Shown: positions 44,801 to 52,994 of the stretch, one piece after another | How the letters are laid out: each line of letters starts with the position of its first letter | Numbering within the stretch: position 1 is the stretch's first letter | Source of the DNA: Anabaena sp051781005 | Lineage (GTDB): Bacteria; Cyanobacteriota; Cyanobacteriia; Cyanobacteriales; Nostocaceae | Length of the DNA stretch: 64,000 nt | NCBI RefSeq assembly: GCF_051781005.1 | Contig: NZ_JBPWOA010000032.1 | Location: 124,001-188,000, forward strand | Direction of reading: 5' to 3' | Program-made: the position numbers and the translations under genes | Notes under the pieces: generated by a model | Seen by the model: the letters and a program-made list of their open reading frames with translations, nothing else | What the model was told of the DNA's origin: nothing | The model's database searches: none

Positions 44801-45212
44801 CAGTGAATTAGATAGCAAACTGCGTAACGGTGAAATTACCGTGCGTGAATTTGTTCTCGAACTAGCTAGTTCAGAAATCTATCGCAAGCGGTTCTACACA
44901 CCTTATCCCAACACCAAGGTGATTGAATTCCTATTCCGTCACCTATTGGGTCGCGCACCAGCTACACAAGGCGAAATCCGTCAGTACAACAAGTTGCTGG
45001 CTGATAGTGGCTTGAGAGCGGCTGTAGAAGCAATTGTGAATAGCCCTGAGTATGCTCGGTACTTTGGTGAAGATGTTGTACCTTACAACCGCTACCCATC
45101 TTTACCAGCAGGTAACTACCTGGGTAGTGTACAGGCAGAAACTGACTTGGTGAAACAATCCTGGTCTAGTATGTCTCCTGCTGTTTTAACAGGCCGTCCT
45201 AGTAACAGGTAG
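41820..45212 (+). CDS. apcE: Phycobilisome core-membrane linker (L-CM)
   Basis: The 1130-residue protein has an N-terminal allophycocyanin-like domain, interrupted by the usual loop (about residues 80-145), with the bilin-binding Cys194 in ENACSGEATI. Four linker (REP) domains follow: EVIKAAYRQIFERDI, AVIKATYLQVFGRDV, TVISGAYRQIFERDI and QVINAIYCQVMDVFSG begin them. ApcE is the scaffold and terminal emitter that joins the phycobilisome core to the thylakoid. Four REPs are typical of strains with five-cylinder cores. The allophycocyanin genes follow on the same strand. Confidence 0.98.
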   Translation: MSVKASGGSSVARPQLYQTLPVATISQAEQQDRFLGKGELSELGSYFASGAKRLEIAQILTENSEIIVSRAANRIFVGGSPMAFLEKPQEREMAMAGGGSNVQEGMMLGTVTYVESRGGFLENLRSIFNTSAGGPVPAGFRPINVARYGPSNMGKSLRDLSWFLRYATYAIVAGDPNIISVNTRGLREIIENACSGEATIVALQEIKAGSLSYFRKDPVATEIVTQYMDVLLTEFQAPTPSTKVRQRPSSDQQGLQLPQIYFNAAERRPKYAMKPGLSSSEKTEVIKAAYRQIFERDITRAYSLSISDLESKVKNGDISMKEFVRRLAKSPLYQKQFYQPFINSRVIELAFRHILGRGPSSREEVQKYFSIVSKGGLPALVNALVDSDEYSDYFGEETVPYIRGLGQEAQECRNWGPQQDLFNYSAPFRKVPQFITTFAAYEQPLPDQHPYGSGNDPLEIQFGAIFPKETRNPSSSPAPFAKDTRRILIHQGPGINNQLSNPKARGVAPSTLGAKVFKLDQLPGTIGKKAAKGASVKFSESSTQAVIKATYLQVFGRDVYEGQRLKLAEIKLENGDITVREFVRMLAKSDLFRKMYWTSLYVCKAVEYIHRRLLGRPTYGRQENNKYFDICAKKGFYALVDAIIDTVEYSEAFGEDTVPYERYLTPAGVSLRQLRVGTIREDLANVEKEVTPRFVELGEVTEMRTEPDIEFRINQGVSKQREQTKVFKLTAVKNDKVAAETVISGAYRQIFERDIAPYISKNEFTVLESKLVNGEITVKEFIQGLGYSNLYLKEFYTPYPNTKVIELGTKHFLGRAPIDQAEIRKYNQILATQGIRAFIGEMVDSAEYRQVFGEDTVPYRRFPTLPAANFPNTEKLYNQLTKQNDDLVVPSFETVKPRIKTENTPMLANAIADLAAQAKQMDKSKPLFIELGRSFNDGRGQSVEVGVGTSRRKPARIYRATTGTNSPETNQVINAIYCQVMDVFSGQVPDYFRRSELDSKLRNGEITVREFVLELASSEIYRKRFYTPYPNTKVIEFLFRHLLGRAPATQGEIRQYNKLLADSGLRAAVEAIVNSPEYARYFGEDVVPYNRYPSLPAGNYLGSVQAETDLVKQSWSSMSPAVLTGRPSNR

Positions 45213-45660
45213 GTAATTGGTAATAGGTGATGGGTAATAGGTAATGGGAAAAATTTAATTTCCACCTCTTGCCCTTTGCTTATTGCCTTTTACCTATTTT
45301 CAGATCCTCCGAAAATGAGCAAATCTGAAAATTAATATTACAAAGTGTTAAGAGCAGTAATAAATGCTCAACATAATGCCGGACAATGTTTTCCGGAAGG
45401 TAACTTAGTTTTCCACCTTATTTAATTGCATTCAGTCAATCTGACTAGCAATATGCTTAAGATGCAAAGCTATTATCGACCAACTGAAGTCATACCTGCT
45501 TTTAAGACACACAGTAAATACTCGCTAGAGGTGGAACCTGCCTAAAAGGTAGGTCAAGTCATCGGACTCCCCATCAAGCAAGAATATCTGTCTCTTTAGA
45601 GCCTGGAACTGCCAACAGTTTAATAAATTTTGGTTTCATTAGTTTTGGAGGAATCCATTA
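45213..45660. other. apcE-apcA spacer with heptad repeats
   Basis: Just after apcE is a run of near-heptads (GGTAATAGGTGATGGGTAAT). Further on, CCGGACAATGTTTTCCGG forms a small hairpin. The last 150 bases before apcA should hold its strong promoter and leader, with a GGAGG ribosome binding site before the start. Confidence 0.55.
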
Positions 45661-46146
45661 ATGAGTATCGTCACGAAGTCCATCGTGAATGCTGATGCAG
45701 AAGCTCGCTACCTCAGCCCCGGTGAATTAGATCGCATCAAGAGCTTTGTTGCTGGTGGTGCAAGCCGTCTTCGCATCGCTCAAGTATTGACCGAAAACCG
45801 CGAACGCATCGTTAAGCAAGCTGGCGACCAACTGTTCCAAAAACGTCCTGATGTTGTTTCCCCCGGTGGTAACGCTTACGGTCAAGAAATGACAGCTACT
45901 TGCCTGCGTGACCTTGACTACTACTTGCGTCTTGTTACCTACGGAATCGTTTCTGGTGATGTTACCCCCATCGAAGAAATCGGTATCGTTGGTGTACGTG
46001 AAATGTACAAATCTTTGGGTACTCCCATTGATGCTGTTGCTGGTGGCGTTGCCGCTATGAAGAACGTTGCTGCTACTTTGTTGTCTGCTGAAGACTCTAG
46101 TGAAGCTGGTTCTTACTTCGACTACGTTGTTGGTGCAATGCAGTAG
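45661..46146 (+). CDS. apcA: Allophycocyanin alpha subunit
   Basis: The 161-residue protein has MSIVTKSIVNADAEARYLSP at the start, and TATCLRDLDYYLRLVTYGIV in which Cys binds phycocyanobilin. Length and sequence are typical for allophycocyanin alpha. With ApcB it builds the trimers of the phycobilisome core. Codon use is strongly biased (GGT, CGT, AAC), as expected for a very highly expressed gene. Confidence 0.98.
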   Translation: MSIVTKSIVNADAEARYLSPGELDRIKSFVAGGASRLRIAQVLTENRERIVKQAGDQLFQKRPDVVSPGGNAYGQEMTATCLRDLDYYLRLVTYGIVSGDVTPIEEIGIVGVREMYKSLGTPIDAVAGGVAAMKNVAATLLSAEDSSEAGSYFDYVVGAMQ

Positions 46147-46208
46147 GTTGAAGCTGTTTACCTGCTGAAACTGAAATATTGCAATTTAGAAATAAGGAAA
46201 TAACAACA

Positions 46209-46694
46209 ATGCAAGACGCAATTACCTCTGTAATTAATTCTTCTGACGTTCAAGGTAAATACCTTGACACCGCTGCTCTAGAAAAGCTAAAAGGCTACTT
46301 CGCTACTGGTGAACTGCGCGTTCGTGCAGCTACAACCATCAGCGCTAATGCTGCTGCGATCGTAAAAGAAGCTGTAGCTAAGTCCTTGTTGTACTCTGAT
46401 ATCACCCGTCCCGGTGGTAATATGTACACCACCCGTCGTTACGCAGCTTGTATCCGTGACTTGGATTACTACTTGCGTTACTCTACCTACGCTATGTTAG
46501 CTGGCGATCCTTCCATTTTGGATGAGCGCGTATTGAATGGTTTGAAAGAAACCTACAATTCCTTGGGTGTACCCGTAGGCGCTACCGTTCAAGCTATCCA
46601 AGCAATGAAGGAAGTAACCGCTAGTTTGGTTGGTCCTGACGCTGGTAAAGAAATGGGCGTTTACTTCGACTATATCTCCTCTGGCTTGAGCTAG
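46209..46694 (+). CDS. apcB: Allophycocyanin beta subunit
   Basis: The start is MQDAITSVINSSDVQGKYLD; upstream in-frame codons are not used. RPGGNMYTTRRYAACIRDLD contains the Asn that is gamma-N-methylated in this family and the bilin-binding Cys. It is 62 bases after apcA and co-transcribed with it. Confidence 0.98.
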   Translation: MQDAITSVINSSDVQGKYLDTAALEKLKGYFATGELRVRAATTISANAAAIVKEAVAKSLLYSDITRPGGNMYTTRRYAACIRDLDYYLRYSTYAMLAGDPSILDERVLNGLKETYNSLGVPVGATVQAIQAMKEVTASLVGPDAGKEMGVYFDYISSGLS

Positions 46695-46905
46695 GAGTTA
46701 GGTTTGCACTTAATAATTTAGGTGCGGCTTTATTAAGGTCTGGAAATCAATTGTGAGTGCTAGAAAGTTCTATTGCTTATTAATTGTGAGTATTAACTGT
46801 CTGGTATTGACGTTTGATTTCCAGCCTTGGAAAGAATAATTAAGATTTGCACTCCAAATTTTGAGATAAAAAGTTTCTGCAAACGATACAGGAGATTTGA
46901 AAAAT

Positions 46906-47112
46906 ATGGCTCGTTTATTTAAAATTACCGCTTGTGTTCCTAGCCTAACTCGTACTCGCACCCAACGCGAATTACAAAACACATACTTCACTAAGCTAGT
47001 TCCTTATGAAAATTGGTTCCGTGAACAACAACGGATTCAAAAAATGGGTGGCACAATTGTTAAGGTAGAATTGGCAACTGGTAAGCAAGGTACTAATGCT
47101 GGTTTATCTTAA
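46906..47112 (+). CDS. apcC: Allophycocyanin core linker, 7.8 kDa
   Basis: The 68-residue protein MARLFKITACVPSLTRTRTQ with YFTKLVPYENWFREQQRIQK is the small core linker (L-C7.8) that caps allophycocyanin trimers at the cylinder ends. A CAGGAGA ribosome binding site precedes the ATG. It is the last gene of the apc cluster and is followed by a terminator. Confidence 0.97.
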   Translation: MARLFKITACVPSLTRTRTQRELQNTYFTKLVPYENWFREQQRIQKMGGTIVKVELATGKQGTNAGLS

Positions 47113-47146
47113 TTCTTATAAATCAGAAATTATTTTAGTAGATTTC

Positions 47147-47174
47147 TAAGGGGTCAGTTATGACCTTTTTTTTT
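47147..47174 (+). terminator. Terminator of the apc cluster
   Basis: GGTCA-GTTA-TGACC makes a stem, extended by flanking A/T pairs, directly followed by a run of nine T. This is a good rho-independent terminator 39 bases after the apcC stop. Confidence 0.85.
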
Positions 47175-47187
47175 GTGAATTTGATAT

Positions 47188-47409
47188 TTAAGAGGCAATT
47201 TGCATTGTGTTTGGTTCAGGTATAGATTCACCTTCTGCTTGCCAAGCTTCTAAGTACATTTCAATTACTTCTTCACCATTATGAATTGCTTCTTGACGAG
47301 TTTTACCGTGAGTACAAGGCATGATGACAAGATGGCTAAATTCTGGAATTGTGACTAAGAAAAGCTGATCCTCGTCTGACCATTGAACAATCATACTGTA
47401 TTGACTCAT
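47188..47409 (-). CDS. hicB: HicB-family antitoxin
   Basis: The 73-residue protein has MIVQWSDEDQLFLVTIPEFS and GKTRQEAIHNGEEVIEMYLE, the HicB RNase-H-like fold. It lies 5 bases after hicA, the usual toxin-first order. It should neutralise HicA and repress the operon, though no separate DNA-binding domain is present in this short form. Confidence 0.88.
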   Translation of the reverse strand: MSQYSMIVQWSDEDQLFLVTIPEFSHLVIMPCTHGKTRQEAIHNGEEVIEMYLEAWQAEGESIPEPNTMQIAS

Positions 47410-47414
47410 AAATT

Positions 47415-47630
47415 CTAATCCTCCTTTAATTCTTCTAGTTCAGCTAATAACTTTGCTAATTGCTTTTCTAGGTAAAGTGGAACATCATCCCCATCTTTAC
47501 CAGGAATAGTGAGTGTTTTTCTAATCAAAGGATGTCTCCATCTCTCATGACTCCCTTTCCCTCGTTTTGGTAGATACACAAACCCTTCTCGTGCAATCTC
47601 AGCTTTTAACTCCCGAATTTTTCTGGGCAT
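47415..47630 (-). CDS. hicA: HicA-family toxin
   Basis: The 71-residue protein has REGFVYLPKRGKGSHERWRH followed by PLIRKTLTIPGKDGDDVP, with the conserved His of GSH(E/x)xxxHP. HicA is a dsRBD-like mRNA interferase. Its start is 9 bases after the stop of the DUF4365-like gene, so all three probably share a transcript. Confidence 0.88.
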   Translation of the reverse strand: MPRKIRELKAEIAREGFVYLPKRGKGSHERWRHPLIRKTLTIPGKDGDDVPLYLEKQLAKLLAELEELKED

Positions 47631-47639
47631 TGATTTTTT

Positions 47640-49247
47640 CTACATTTCTATTTGAATAAATGCTAATTCTTCATTTTGTAACTCTTCTACTAATTCATTC
47701 AAACTCAGATCAATTGATTCTTTGCTAATCACTGTGTCATCAGTGCTTATGAACTGCCGTCCGACAAGAAATCTCTCACCAATCAAACTAGGTTTCTCCC
47801 CCAGTATAGATAAAGAGCCAACCACGGCTAAACAACAACCAATAATATAATTTCCAATACAGACTGTTACAAAAAAAATACTTGCTGCCTTAGCACCCTG
47901 CTGATACCCTTCTGGTTCAATTGGAAAGGAAAGAGTTACTGCTTTAGCTTTTCCATGCAGTGCTTGATAAAGTAATTGGAAATGAGTATATTCACTAGAA
48001 AAACTTTTGATCAATTCTTCAATATTGATCAGCACTTTATCTTCTGGAATATCCATTTTTCTGCATATTTCTATAACTATTTCTGCAAGCTCATTAACTA
48101 TACTCCAGCTAGATAATTGTCCATTAAAAATTCTTATGTCAAATAACGATTGAGGCAAGTCTTTTGAACTGAGACTCACAATTTGGGGTGAAGTTGAAAT
48201 TTCAGATTCTATTTCGACTATAAGAGGATTAGATGACTTTTCAAGTAGCGTTAGAAATTGAAGAAAGGTTTTTACTTCTTTAAGAGAAGTACCTTCTGCA
48301 CTAGGATAAGCTGAAAATTTTATTCCTGTAGCTGATTCAATAATAACTTCAAAAAACCTAGATTCTACTCTAACCTTTCTGCGTTCTTTTGGAATAAATT
48401 CACAAAAGGGAGTCATATACAATTTCGCAGAAAAAGATATTCCCGGAGAGAATTTATACTCTTTAAATTTCAATTTTGCTTCTATTGATTTAGTCTGAAG
48501 GGATAAAATTGCTTCATCGCTCTCTACATAGGCATCTTTCCACAAAATGCCAAATCTTTTTTGGAAAAGGGTAAGGTTATATATATTAATTTCTTTGCGA
48601 CTTCCTAAAGACAAATCTAAAATATCTCTAATAGGATCATCACTAGTTATAGTGCAAGTAAACTCATATCCACCATCTTCAAATCCTAAAGTGTTTAATA
48701 GCTGATTTTTATTCTCAATATACTTTTCCATACCTTCTGGAATATGTTTCTCAATTGCACTTTTCAAACTCTGTCCAGTTACATCTGCCAAACGATCAGC
48801 ATCTCTATAACTTATATAGAGTTTGTCCTTATTTAGCTTTAGCTTATCTCCCTTCCCTTCATTGTCTATCTCTCTAATTCTCTTTAAAGTTTTCTCGATT
48901 ATCTCCTTTCCGACATGAACTAAATAGATAGCTTGCGGTTCAGATTTTCCATCAAATTCAATAAAGCAATAAAAGGCTGGCATTTTTGCCTTAATAAGTC
49001 TATGTAAATTAGATAGAGTGATTGATTCTCCCTTCCTTTGCTTATCCGTTGATTTCACTTGAATTTTGCACTCTAATGGTGCTGGAAGCATATCTTGAGG
49101 AGAAAGATTATCCTGCTTCCACGGAAACTCTACAAAGAAATCCCATCCTGTTTCATCCATTTGAGATTTCTGAATTGTTAATCCAACCTGAAGACACAAT
49201 CCTTCAAATTGATTTTCTCCGAATTTTCCTAACTTTCTATCCTGCAT
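47640..49247 (-). CDS. DUF4365-like putative nuclease protein
   Basis: From the ATG giving MQDRKLGKFGENQFEGLCLQ the protein has 535 residues. GENQFE, the Asp of ETGWDFFVEFPW and ECKIQVKST reproduce the E...D...QVK core of DUF4365, a PD-(D/E)xK-type domain. The remaining 400 residues (EIVIEICRKMDIPEDKVLIN among them) are of unknown family, with a hydrophobic patch VCIGNYIIGCCLAVVGSLSI near the end that could be a membrane segment. Next to hicAB on the same strand. A defence role is plausible but unproven. Confidence 0.6.
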   Translation of the reverse strand: MQDRKLGKFGENQFEGLCLQVGLTIQKSQMDETGWDFFVEFPWKQDNLSPQDMLPAPLECKIQVKSTDKQRKGESITLSNLHRLIKAKMPAFYCFIEFDGKSEPQAIYLVHVGKEIIEKTLKRIREIDNEGKGDKLKLNKDKLYISYRDADRLADVTGQSLKSAIEKHIPEGMEKYIENKNQLLNTLGFEDGGYEFTCTITSDDPIRDILDLSLGSRKEINIYNLTLFQKRFGILWKDAYVESDEAILSLQTKSIEAKLKFKEYKFSPGISFSAKLYMTPFCEFIPKERRKVRVESRFFEVIIESATGIKFSAYPSAEGTSLKEVKTFLQFLTLLEKSSNPLIVEIESEISTSPQIVSLSSKDLPQSLFDIRIFNGQLSSWSIVNELAEIVIEICRKMDIPEDKVLINIEELIKSFSSEYTHFQLLYQALHGKAKAVTLSFPIEPEGYQQGAKAASIFFVTVCIGNYIIGCCLAVVGSLSILGEKPSLIGERFLVGRQFISTDDTVISKESIDLSLNELVEELQNEELAFIQIEM

Positions 49248-49308
49248 ATTTATTGTGAGTTTGCTAAAAAAACAGCGTAACACTAATACATATAAAGTAC
49301 ATTGTAGC

Positions 49309-49340
49309 TAGTTAGTTTTAATAATAGCAAATTGCCAAAA
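49309..49340. repeat. Direct repeat flanking the DUF433/PIN-like pair, left
   Basis: TAGTTAGTTTTAATAATAGC and the next 12 bases match 50121-50152 at 29 of 32 positions in the same orientation. Weaker similarity continues for about 30 bases to the right of both copies. Confidence 0.6.
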
Positions 49341-49431
49341 ATTTAGGTATTAGCTGAAATATCTACTGTTAGCTATACCTGCGCTTATGATAGACTGAAG
49401 TAAAATAAATAAGCAAGTAATTCTCTCAACT

Positions 49432-49734
49432 ATGACAACTGCTACTAACATTGGTACGCTAGTAACCTGTTCTCCAGATGTGAATAATGGTCATCCCGTG
49501 ATTACAGGGACTAAAACTTCTGTAAGTCGGGTGGTTGTTCTTTACAAACAAGGAGGAAATGCTGAAGAAATTGCTCGTCGGATAAGTCACCTTAACCTTG
49601 CCCAAGTGTATGCGGCTTTAGCTTACTACCACGCTAATCGTGATCAGATTGAGACTGAATTGGCTGAAGCAGAGTCTGAATTCTGGAGTTTGGCAACTTT
49701 ACACAGCCAGAAAGATAAAAATACAGATGAATAA
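49432..49734 (+). CDS. DUF433-family antitoxin
   Basis: The 100-residue protein has NNGHPVITGTKTSVSRVVVL and EEIARRISHLNLAQVYAALA, the DUF433 fold with its helix-turn-helix. The C-terminal acidic tail would cover the toxin. It overlaps the toxin start by eight bases. DUF433 with DUF5615 is a recurrent VapBC-like pair. Confidence 0.85.
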   Translation: MTTATNIGTLVTCSPDVNNGHPVITGTKTSVSRVVVLYKQGGNAEEIARRISHLNLAQVYAALAYYHANRDQIETELAEAESEFWSLATLHSQKDKNTDE

Positions 49735-50092
49735 GATCCGGCTATATATTGATGAGGATTCTATGGATGAAGACTTTTTTCAAGCTTTGCGTTACCGTAA
49801 TGTAGATGTATTAACGGTTGCAGATGTGGGAATGCTGTACAAATCTGATCCAGAACAGCTAACTTGGGCTAAAGAAAACAACCGAGTTATATTTAGTTTT
49901 AATGCCAAAGACTTTTACCAGATTCATACTAATTTGCTGGAACAAGGTTTATCTCATGCAGGAATTATTTTAGCACCACAACAAAGATATGGAATTGGTG
50001 AATTAATGCGCGGGGTTTTGCGATTGATTAATACCAAATCAGCAAAAGATATGCATGGACAGGTAGAGTTTTTAAGCAACTGGGTTGATTAA
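49727..50092 (+). CDS. DUF5615 PIN-like toxin
   Basis: From the ATG within the end of the DUF433 gene, the 121-residue protein starts MNKIRLYIDEDSMDEDFFQA and has VLTVADVGMLYKSDPEQLTW, RVIFSFNAKDF and GIILAPQQRYGIGELMRGVL. Asp9 and Asp11 with the later Asp of NAKDF form the PIN-like acidic site. The family comprises putative ribonuclease toxins of type II pairs. Confidence 0.85.
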   Translation: MNKIRLYIDEDSMDEDFFQALRYRNVDVLTVADVGMLYKSDPEQLTWAKENNRVIFSFNAKDFYQIHTNLLEQGLSHAGIILAPQQRYGIGELMRGVLRLINTKSAKDMHGQVEFLSNWVD

Positions 50093-50120
50093 TTCAACCC
50101 GTTTTTATAATTTTGTCTCA

Positions 50121-50152
50121 TAGTTATTTTTAATAATAACAAATTGCTAAAA
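50121..50152. repeat. Direct repeat flanking the DUF433/PIN-like pair, right
   Basis: This is the right-hand copy of the 32-base repeat at 49309-49340 (TAGTTATTTTTAATAATAAC at its start). The two copies bracket the toxin-antitoxin cassette at about 800 bases distance. Confidence 0.6.
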
Positions 50153-50377
50153 CTGTTACTATACAGTATCTATTGTGAGCGATCGCTTACATATCTCAAT
50201 ATACTTGGTCAAAATACTCATATATAATAGTTACATCCAAAATATTAACATCGGTAAATTTATCTTGCTAAAGTCTTGACAACAATCACCTATTCCCAAT
50301 AAATTTAACAACCTAACTTAACAACGACTATCTTTTTTCGTTAGTATTAATACTCCGCGCTGACTCATCTAACTGCT

Positions 50378-51550
50378 ATGCTCAATCCCAATCTGGATGA
50401 AATCCAGTTGACTAAAGACGACTATGAACGCTACTCTCGCCACTTAATTTTGCCAGAAGTGGGGGTAGAGGGGCAAAAACGCCTCAAAGCGGCTAGTGTA
50501 TTATGTATCGGTACGGGTGGATTAGGTTCACCACTGCTGTTATATCTGGCCGCAGCAGGTATTGGCCGCATTGGTATTGTTGATTTCGATATTGTTGATA
50601 CTTCTAACCTACAACGCCAAGTAATTCACGGCACATCGTGGGTGGGTAAACCCAAAATCGAATCAGCAAAAAACCGTATTCATGAAATCAACCCCCATTG
50701 TCAAGTTGATTTATATGAGACTCGCTTGAGTTCAGAAAATGCCCTCGATATCATTAAGCCTTACGATATCGTAGTGGATGGAACTGATAACTTCCCCACC
50801 CGGTATTTAGTTAACGATGCTTGCGTATTGTTGGATAAACCCAACGTTTACGGTTCGATTTTCCGCTTTGAAGGACAAGCAACCGTATTTAATTACGAAG
50901 GTGGCCCCAACTATCGTGACTTGTATCCAGAACCACCACCACCAGGAATGGTTCCCTCCTGTGCAGAAGGTGGTGTGTTGGGAATTTTACCGGGAATGAT
51001 TGGTATTATTCAAGCTACGGAAACCGTCAAAATTATTCTTGGTAACGGTAACACTCTTAGTGGGAGATTGGTGCTTTACAATGCCTTGGATATGAAATTC
51101 CGGGAATTGAAACTGCGTCCTAACCCCATTCGTCCAGTAATTGAAAAGTTAATAGACTACGAACAATTCTGTGGTATTCCCCAAGCGCAAGCAGAAGAAG
51201 CGAAACAGCAGATGGAAATGCAAGAAATGACTGTTCAGGAATTGAAGGCGTTACTAGATAGCGGTGCGAAAGATTTTGTCCTGCTGGATGTCCGTAACCC
51301 TCATGAGTATGAAATTGCCAAAATTCCCGGTTCGGTTTTGATACCCTTACCAGATATTGAAAACGGTGAAGGTGTGGCTAAGGTGAAAGAAATTCTTAAC
51401 GGACACCGCTTAATTGCTCACTGTAAAATGGGCGGACGTTCGGCAAAAGCCCTGGGTATTCTGAAAGAAGCAGGTATTGCAGGAACGAATGTTAAAGGTG
51501 GTATTAATGCTTGGAGTCAAGAAATAGATTCTTCGGTTCCCCAGTATTAA
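50378..51550 (+). CDS. moeB: MoeB-type adenylyltransferase with rhodanese domain
   Basis: The 390-residue protein has the E1-like core: RYSRHLILPEVGVEGQKRLK, IGTGGLGSPLLLYLAAAGIG (nucleotide site), DNFPTRYLVNDACV and PSCAEGGVLGILPG. The C-terminal 110 residues are a rhodanese domain with HCKMGGRSAKAL, where the Cys is the sulfur carrier. It activates the small sulfur-carrier MoaD (and possibly ThiS) by adenylation. The fusion with rhodanese is common in cyanobacteria. I see no paired CxxC zinc motifs; only one Cys remains in QFCGIP. Confidence 0.9.
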   Translation: MLNPNLDEIQLTKDDYERYSRHLILPEVGVEGQKRLKAASVLCIGTGGLGSPLLLYLAAAGIGRIGIVDFDIVDTSNLQRQVIHGTSWVGKPKIESAKNRIHEINPHCQVDLYETRLSSENALDIIKPYDIVVDGTDNFPTRYLVNDACVLLDKPNVYGSIFRFEGQATVFNYEGGPNYRDLYPEPPPPGMVPSCAEGGVLGILPGMIGIIQATETVKIILGNGNTLSGRLVLYNALDMKFRELKLRPNPIRPVIEKLIDYEQFCGIPQAQAEEAKQQMEMQEMTVQELKALLDSGAKDFVLLDVRNPHEYEIAKIPGSVLIPLPDIENGEGVAKVKEILNGHRLIAHCKMGGRSAKALGILKEAGIAGTNVKGGINAWSQEIDSSVPQY

Positions 51551-51555
51551 ATAAA

Positions 51556-51605
51556 AGGGAACAGGGAACAGGGAACAGGGAACAGGGAACAGGGAACAGG
51601 GAAAG
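51556..51605. repeat. Tandem GGGAACA heptads
   Basis: Six to seven direct copies of GGGAACA stand in the short spacer between moeB and the MFS gene. This is the short tandem heptad type known from heterocystous cyanobacteria. Confidence 0.85.
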
Positions 51606-51650
51606 ATAAAATACTGTCACCTGTCACCTCTTCTCCCCTATATCAAAATT

Positions 51651-52820
51651 ATGAATACCTCGAAATCTCCACCAAGTGTCTTATGGGTACAAGTTTGGGC
51701 TTTAGCAGGCTTGCAGGGAGCTATTACTTTAGCTTGGTTGGTATATAATGCCTATTTACCTAAACTTTTGATTCAGTTTGGGTTTCCCGCGTCTCTCGCA
51801 GTTGGGATATTAGTTGTAGAAAATGCCTTGGCTGTGGTGATGGAACCACTGATGGGGGGACTCTCAGATCAAGCTAAACTCAAAATAGGAAGTCGTTTTC
51901 CTTTTATTGCTGTTGGTGTGATTTTAGCTTCAGCTTTGTTTATTGCCATACCATGTATTGTGACTTTTGTGCCACCATCTGAGGTGATACGCGGTATTTT
52001 ACCTTTGGCTTTGATAGCTTGGGCTTTAGCAATGACGGTTTTTCGTTCTCCTGCTATTTCTTTGTTGGGAAGATATGCAGTTCCATCTGAGTTACCTTTA
52101 GCTGTCAGTTTTGTAACTCTATCGGGGGGAATAGTTGGGGCTTTTAGGGGAATTGCGAATGACTTTATTCTCAGTCTAAGCCCGATTTTTGCTTTTACGA
52201 TCGCATCTTTTGTTCTCCTAGCTGCGGCGTTTGCGTTACGCTTTTTCAACCCTCCAGAAATTCCAGTAACTCAACAAAACGCTGAAATATCAATCATCCC
52301 GCTGCAAAAATTAGGCTTAATTCTGGGAACCGGTTTTAGTGTGGCGTGGGGTTCTCGCTTACTTATGGATGCTTTAGGCAAAGTTCTCAAAGCCCAATTC
52401 AACACTAATGATATTAGTTTATTCATGTTGTGGATTGGATTAGCGATCGCACTTGTGGCTTTACCTGCGGGATTCTTTGCTACTAAAATTGGCAATATTC
52501 AAGCAATGCTCTATGGTATCGTGGCGACTGTTGTAGCAATGCTAGGATTAGTATATATGGGCGCACAGATTCCCATTATATTTCTTATAGTATCTGGATT
52601 TAGTTTAATTGTCAATGGCGCAATTCCTTTTATTTTAGAGCTAGTGCCACAGCGTTGGGCTGGGTTAGGAATTGGTATATATTTTGGTGGGTTCTCTTTG
52701 GCGATGAGTATATTTGGGTTTATATTTGCCCCAGGGATTACGCCTGTAGTAGCTGCAATTACTGGTGCATTGGCATTCGTAGTAGCTGGCGCGTGTATCT
52801 TTTTAACGCAGAAAGAATAA
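51651..52820 (+). CDS. MFS transporter
   Basis: The 389-residue protein is strongly hydrophobic with about 11-12 helices (VWALAGLQGAITLAWLVYNA, GFPASLAVGILVVENALAVV, LPLALIALWAL-like stretches). The loop PLMGGLSDQAKLKIGSRFPF fits the D-x-x-G/R-x-G/R-R signature between helices 2 and 3, as in the SLC45/GPH-like branch. Substrate unknown; sugar or related solute is a guess only. Confidence 0.85.
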   Translation: MNTSKSPPSVLWVQVWALAGLQGAITLAWLVYNAYLPKLLIQFGFPASLAVGILVVENALAVVMEPLMGGLSDQAKLKIGSRFPFIAVGVILASALFIAIPCIVTFVPPSEVIRGILPLALIAWALAMTVFRSPAISLLGRYAVPSELPLAVSFVTLSGGIVGAFRGIANDFILSLSPIFAFTIASFVLLAAAFALRFFNPPEIPVTQQNAEISIIPLQKLGLILGTGFSVAWGSRLLMDALGKVLKAQFNTNDISLFMLWIGLAIALVALPAGFFATKIGNIQAMLYGIVATVVAMLGLVYMGAQIPIIFLIVSGFSLIVNGAIPFILELVPQRWAGLGIGIYFGGFSLAMSIFGFIFAPGITPVVAAITGALAFVVAGACIFLTQKE

Positions 52821-52929
52821 CGTTTTTTCTCAATTTTGGAGTGCCAAGACCTAATCGGATAGCGATCGCGTTAGGATGTTCTCAGCCTTTTGGCATTAAA
52901 AGTACTATTCCCACATTTTTCGGTTAAGA

Positions 52930-52945
52930 TAGTATATCTGTTCTA
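52930..52945 (+). promoter_or_regulatory. LexA-box-like site upstream of recA
   Basis: TAGTATATCTGTTCTA differs by one base from the cyanobacterial LexA consensus (RGTACNNNDGTWCB, as I recall it) and is 50 bases before the recA start. LexA control of recA would follow if bound; regulation in filamentous strains is known to vary. Confidence 0.55.
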
Positions 52946-52994
52946 CTTAAACTCCCACCGCAAGAATTCTTAAATTCTATATTTAGAGGCTCTA

